The notes under the pieces: model-generated | Databases searched by the model: none | Told to the model about the DNA's origin: nothing | The model's input: the letters and a program-made list of their open reading frames with translations, nothing else | Translations under genes and position numbers: made by a program | Assembly: GCA_964425915.1 (NCBI GenBank) | Contig: CAYROO010000006.1 | Span: forward strand, 76,976-140,975 | Source of the DNA: Polycyclovorans sp964425915 | Lineage (GTDB): Bacteria; Pseudomonadota; Gammaproteobacteria; Nevskiales; Nevskiaceae | DNA length: 64,000 nt | Direction: 5' to 3' | Shown here: piece after piece, positions 61,756 through 64,000 of the stretch | Position numbering within the stretch: the stretch's first letter is position 1 | How the letters are laid out: every line of letters begins with the position of its first letter

Positions 61756-62451
61756 TCAGCGATTGCCGCAGGCGAGGTTGGCCGGCACCGCAATATCCAT
61801 CAGCTTGGGGTTGGGCAGATTGAGATTCCGCATGATGTCGACGTAGGCCGCCTCGGATTTGCCGGCCAGCCTTGGGTTGTGGCGCTTCTCCTCGCCGATG
61901 CTCGACACCGTCCAGCCCTTGTAGTCGTGCGCCGGATAGACCAGGGCCGCCTCCGGCAGCCGGAATAGCTTGTTGACGATGGAGTCCCAGCTCTTGTGCG
62001 GGTCGCCGCCCTGGAAATCGGTACGTCCAGTACCGCGGATCAGCAGCACGTCACCGGTGAACACCGCCTCCGGCGCGGCCGGGTTGAGCACAAAACTGAA
62101 GGATTCATCAGTATGGCCCGGCGTATACAAGGCCTGCAGTTGCACGCCGTCAATATCCAGCAACTCGCCCTCGCGCACTGAGCTGGAGACACATTCGGCC
62201 TTGGTGAACTCGCCCATCAGCGTCATGCAGCCGGTGGCGTCCCGCAACGCTCCCAAGGCGGTGATGTGGTCGGCATGGGTGTGAGTGTCAATGGCGCGCA
62301 CCAGCTTGATCTCCAGCGCCTCCAGCGCCGCCAGGTAGTGAGACAGCTGCCCCTTCACCGGGTCGATGATCACCGCCTCGCGCCCAGGGCCGCTGGCCAT
62401 GAGATAGGTATAGGTGCTGGAGTCGTGGTCAAAGAACTGACGAAAAATCAT
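61756..62451 (-). CDS. Persulfide dioxygenase (ETHE1-like MBL fold)
   Basis: 231 residues. Oxidises glutathione persulfide to sulfite in relatives. MIFRQFFDHDSSTYTYL, metal site DTHTHADHITALG, HTDESFSF, FTGDVLLIRGTGRTDFQGGD in parts (GRTDFQ) and YPAHDYKG. The mono-iron site needs only the H, H and D set, all present. GGAG lies 7 nt before the ATG. Divergent from the SQR gene with 111 bp between. Confidence 0.93.
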   Translation of the reverse strand: MIFRQFFDHDSSTYTYLMASGPGREAVIIDPVKGQLSHYLAALEALEIKLVRAIDTHTHADHITALGALRDATGCMTLMGEFTKAECVSSSVREGELLDIDGVQLQALYTPGHTDESFSFVLNPAAPEAVFTGDVLLIRGTGRTDFQGGDPHKSWDSIVNKLFRLPEAALVYPAHDYKGWTVSSIGEEKRHNPRLAGKSEAAYVDIMRNLNLPNPKLMDIAVPANLACGNR

Positions 62452-62494
62452 GGGGTTCTCCGGTGGGCGGGCGGAAGTTCTTTATTGCTTTTCG

Positions 62495-62520
62495 ATATAT
62501 GTATATTCTTATTTGCATAT
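62495..62520. promoter_or_regulatory. A+T-rich dyads between the SQR and dioxygenase genes
   Basis: ATATA-TG-TATAT (62495-62506) and a longer inverted pair ATATG (62497-62501) / CATAT (62516-62520). The A+T content stands out from the flanks. BigR/SqrR-type ArsR repressors bind A+T-rich dyads before sulfide genes in other bacteria; such a site here is inference. Confidence 0.45.
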
Positions 62521-62562
62521 TACGCCACGATCCCCGCTCGTTCAAGACTGCCGGAGCCCTCT

Positions 62563-63816
62563 ATGACCCAACCCCTCCAGCGCCATGTCGTCCTCATTGC
62601 CGGAGGTGGCGCCGGCGGCCTCACGGTCGCCGCACTGCTCAAGCGCGCGCGCCCTGACCTCGACATCGCGGTGATCGATCCCGCCCAACATCATGCCTAC
62701 CAGCCCGCCTGGACACTGGTGGGCGCAGGCGAGTTCGACATTGACGCCACACGCCGGCCGATGGCCAGCGTGATGCCACGCGGAGTGACCTGGATCCGGC
62801 AACGCATTACCGGCTTCGCGCCCGATCAGAGCCAAATCATGCTGGATGATGGACGGCACATCGGCTACCGCTTTCTGGTGATGGCGATGGGACTGCAGTT
62901 GGACTGGCACAAAATCCCAGGCCTGACCGAATCGCTGGGGCGCAATGGCGTCTGCAGCAACTACCGCTTCGATCTGGCGCCCTACACCTGGCAAACCCTG
63001 CGGCAGCTGCGGCGGGGTGGCGAAGCCCTGTTCACCCAACCGTCGATGCCGATCAAGTGTGCAGGGGCGCCGCAGAAGATCCTGTACATGGCGGCCGATC
63101 ACTGCCGCCAGGCCGGAAACCCCGCGAACCTGCATTTCTTCACGCCTGGACCCGCCATGTTCGGTGTGCCCTTCTATGCGAAAGCACTGAACGAAGTGGT
63201 GGCCCACTACGGGGTCCACCCCCACTTCGGACACGAGCTGATCGCCGTCGACGGCCCGGCACAACGCGCTCACTTCAAAGTGACCGAGGGCGAGCGTCAG
63301 CGCGAGCTCACCTTACCCTTCGACATGCTGCACGTGGTGCCACCGCAAAGTGCGCCCGATGTCATCCAGCAATCGCCGCTGGCGGACCGTGGCGGCTGGG
63401 TCAGCGTGGACAAGCACACCCTGCGCCACACCTGCTATGACCGAATTTTTGGACTGGGCGACTGCACCTCCACCCCCAACAGCAAGACTGCCGCCGCCGT
63501 GCGCGCCCAGGCGCCGGTGCTGGTGGCCAACCTCCTGCAGCAACTCGACGGACACAGCAAAGGACGCCGCTACGACGGTTACGCCTCCTGCCCGCTGACC
63601 ACCTCCAAAGGACGCATCATGCTGGCGGAGTTTGGCTACGACGGAGTCGTGATGCCAAGCTTCCCACTCGATCCGCGCGTGCCACGCCGCAGCTATTGGT
63701 GGCTGAAAAAATACTATCTGCCCGCGCTGTACTGGCGCATGCTGAAGGGAAACCTGGGGCCGGACTGGCACACCTCGCGGTCGTTCCCCGAGACCCTGCC
63801 GGCCATTCAGCCCTGA
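62563..63816 (+). CDS. Sulfide:quinone oxidoreductase (SQRDL type)
   Basis: 417 residues. Flavoprotein passing electrons from sulfide to quinone. FAD loop LIAGGGAGGLTVAALLKR; the two redox Cys match the mitochondrial enzyme: Cys166 in MPIKCAGAPQKILYM and Cys301 in GLGDCTSTPNSKTAAAV. The C-terminal YWWLKKYYLPALYWRMLKG is an amphipathic membrane anchor. ATG 62563 is used. Its product is a persulfide, the substrate for the divergent dioxygenase. Confidence 0.93.
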   Translation: MTQPLQRHVVLIAGGGAGGLTVAALLKRARPDLDIAVIDPAQHHAYQPAWTLVGAGEFDIDATRRPMASVMPRGVTWIRQRITGFAPDQSQIMLDDGRHIGYRFLVMAMGLQLDWHKIPGLTESLGRNGVCSNYRFDLAPYTWQTLRQLRRGGEALFTQPSMPIKCAGAPQKILYMAADHCRQAGNPANLHFFTPGPAMFGVPFYAKALNEVVAHYGVHPHFGHELIAVDGPAQRAHFKVTEGERQRELTLPFDMLHVVPPQSAPDVIQQSPLADRGGWVSVDKHTLRHTCYDRIFGLGDCTSTPNSKTAAAVRAQAPVLVANLLQQLDGHSKGRRYDGYASCPLTTSKGRIMLAEFGYDGVVMPSFPLDPRVPRRSYWWLKKYYLPALYWRMLKGNLGPDWHTSRSFPETLPAIQP

Positions 63817-63876
63817 GGCCGACGCGGGGCCAAGCCCCGCGGTCAGGGGCGGCTCCGTCACCGCCATGCGGCGGAG

Positions 63877-63905
63877 TTGCGGTTCGCGATGCCGCAGGCT
63901 ACGAT
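63877..63905 (+). promoter_or_regulatory. Candidate promoter of tRNA-Val
   Basis: TTGCGG, 17-bp spacer, TACGAT, 17 nt before the tRNA. Confidence 0.4.
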
Positions 63906-63922
63906 GCGCGCCCTTCGATTGA

Positions 63923-63999
63923 AGGCGCGTAGCTCAGCTGGTTAGAGCACCACCTTGACATGGTGGGGGTCGTTGGTTCGAGTCCAATCGCGCCTACCA
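63923..63999 (+). tRNA. tRNA-Val(GAC)
   Basis: 77 nt with encoded CCA. Acceptor AGGCGCG/CGCGCCT, anticodon stem CCACC/GGTGG with loop TTGACAT, anticodon GAC. The window ends 1 nt after it, so any downstream tRNA or island is not visible. Confidence 0.96.
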
Positions 64000-64000
64000 A

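Overview
The window is a dense, high-GC, mostly core-genome stretch of a gammaproteobacterial chromosome. Gene order matches three conserved gammaproteobacterial neighbourhoods. Several details point towards the Xanthomonadales/Lysobacterales side of the class: a TTCCCGA heptamer tract next to proS, PA2778/PA2779-type genes, a MutL carrying an endonuclease motif, and a separate hisZ. The lineage is an inference from gene content and style; no 16S rRNA gene is present.

Layout. (1) 1-3669: a Ser/Thr phospho-signalling trio, a CHASE2 receptor kinase (its 5' end lies outside the window), a PP2C phosphatase and a double-FHA protein. (2) 3670-25058, minus strand: a long block of housekeeping genes read right to left as nnr-tsaE-amiC-(unknown secreted protein)-mutL-miaA-hfq-hflX-hflK-hflC-yjeT-hisZ-purA, then tRNA-Leu on the plus strand, then rnr-(OmpA lipoprotein)-rlmB-rpsF-rpsR-rplI-dnaB-alr. 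This is the E. coli 94-minute region with local insertions. queG is divergent at the right end. (3) 26113-34595, minus strand: pcnB-folK-dNK-panB-panC-panD, a terminator, a 2OG-Fe(II) oxygenase, pgi and the PA2779/PA2778 pair. (4) 34669-43288: a lipase-like hydrolase and an RDD membrane protein, then lptF/lptG divergent from pepA-holC-valS-fxsA. (5) 43358-45638: tRNA-Thr followed by a 2.2-kb island bounded by a perfect 50-bp duplication of the tRNA 3' half. (6) 45637-52294, minus strand: hemA-prfA-prmC-moeB-(inactive JAMM-like protein)-proS-lytic transglycosylase. (7) 52440-59277, plus strand: TPR lipoprotein-lolB-ispE-tRNA-Gln-prs-rplY-pth-ychF. (8) 59417-63999: tRNA-Met, a sulfide-oxidation module (persulfide dioxygenase, SulP transporter and DUF442 protein divergent from an SQR) and tRNA-Val.

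How the genes work together. Most serve translation (five tRNAs, S6, S18, L9, L25, ValRS, ProRS, RF1, PrmC, Pth, YchF, MiaA, TsaE, QueG, RlmB), envelope assembly (LptFG, LolB, AmiC, Alr, lytic transglycosylase, OmpA lipoprotein), DNA replication and repair (DnaB, HolC, MutL) or cofactor and nucleotide supply (PanBCD, FolK, HemA, Prs, PurA, HisZ, a deoxynucleoside kinase).

The parts most worth a second look are: the integrase-less tRNA-Thr mini-island carrying an SRAP-type abasic-site sensor and two unknown genes; a JAMM-fold partner of MoeB whose metal ligands appear to be replaced one for one; the sulfide cluster, in which the two halves of the Blh protein are separate genes flanking a SulP transporter; eight heptamer repeats lying between a coupled start codon and the normal proS start; and a pair of 26-bp repeats upstream of panD.
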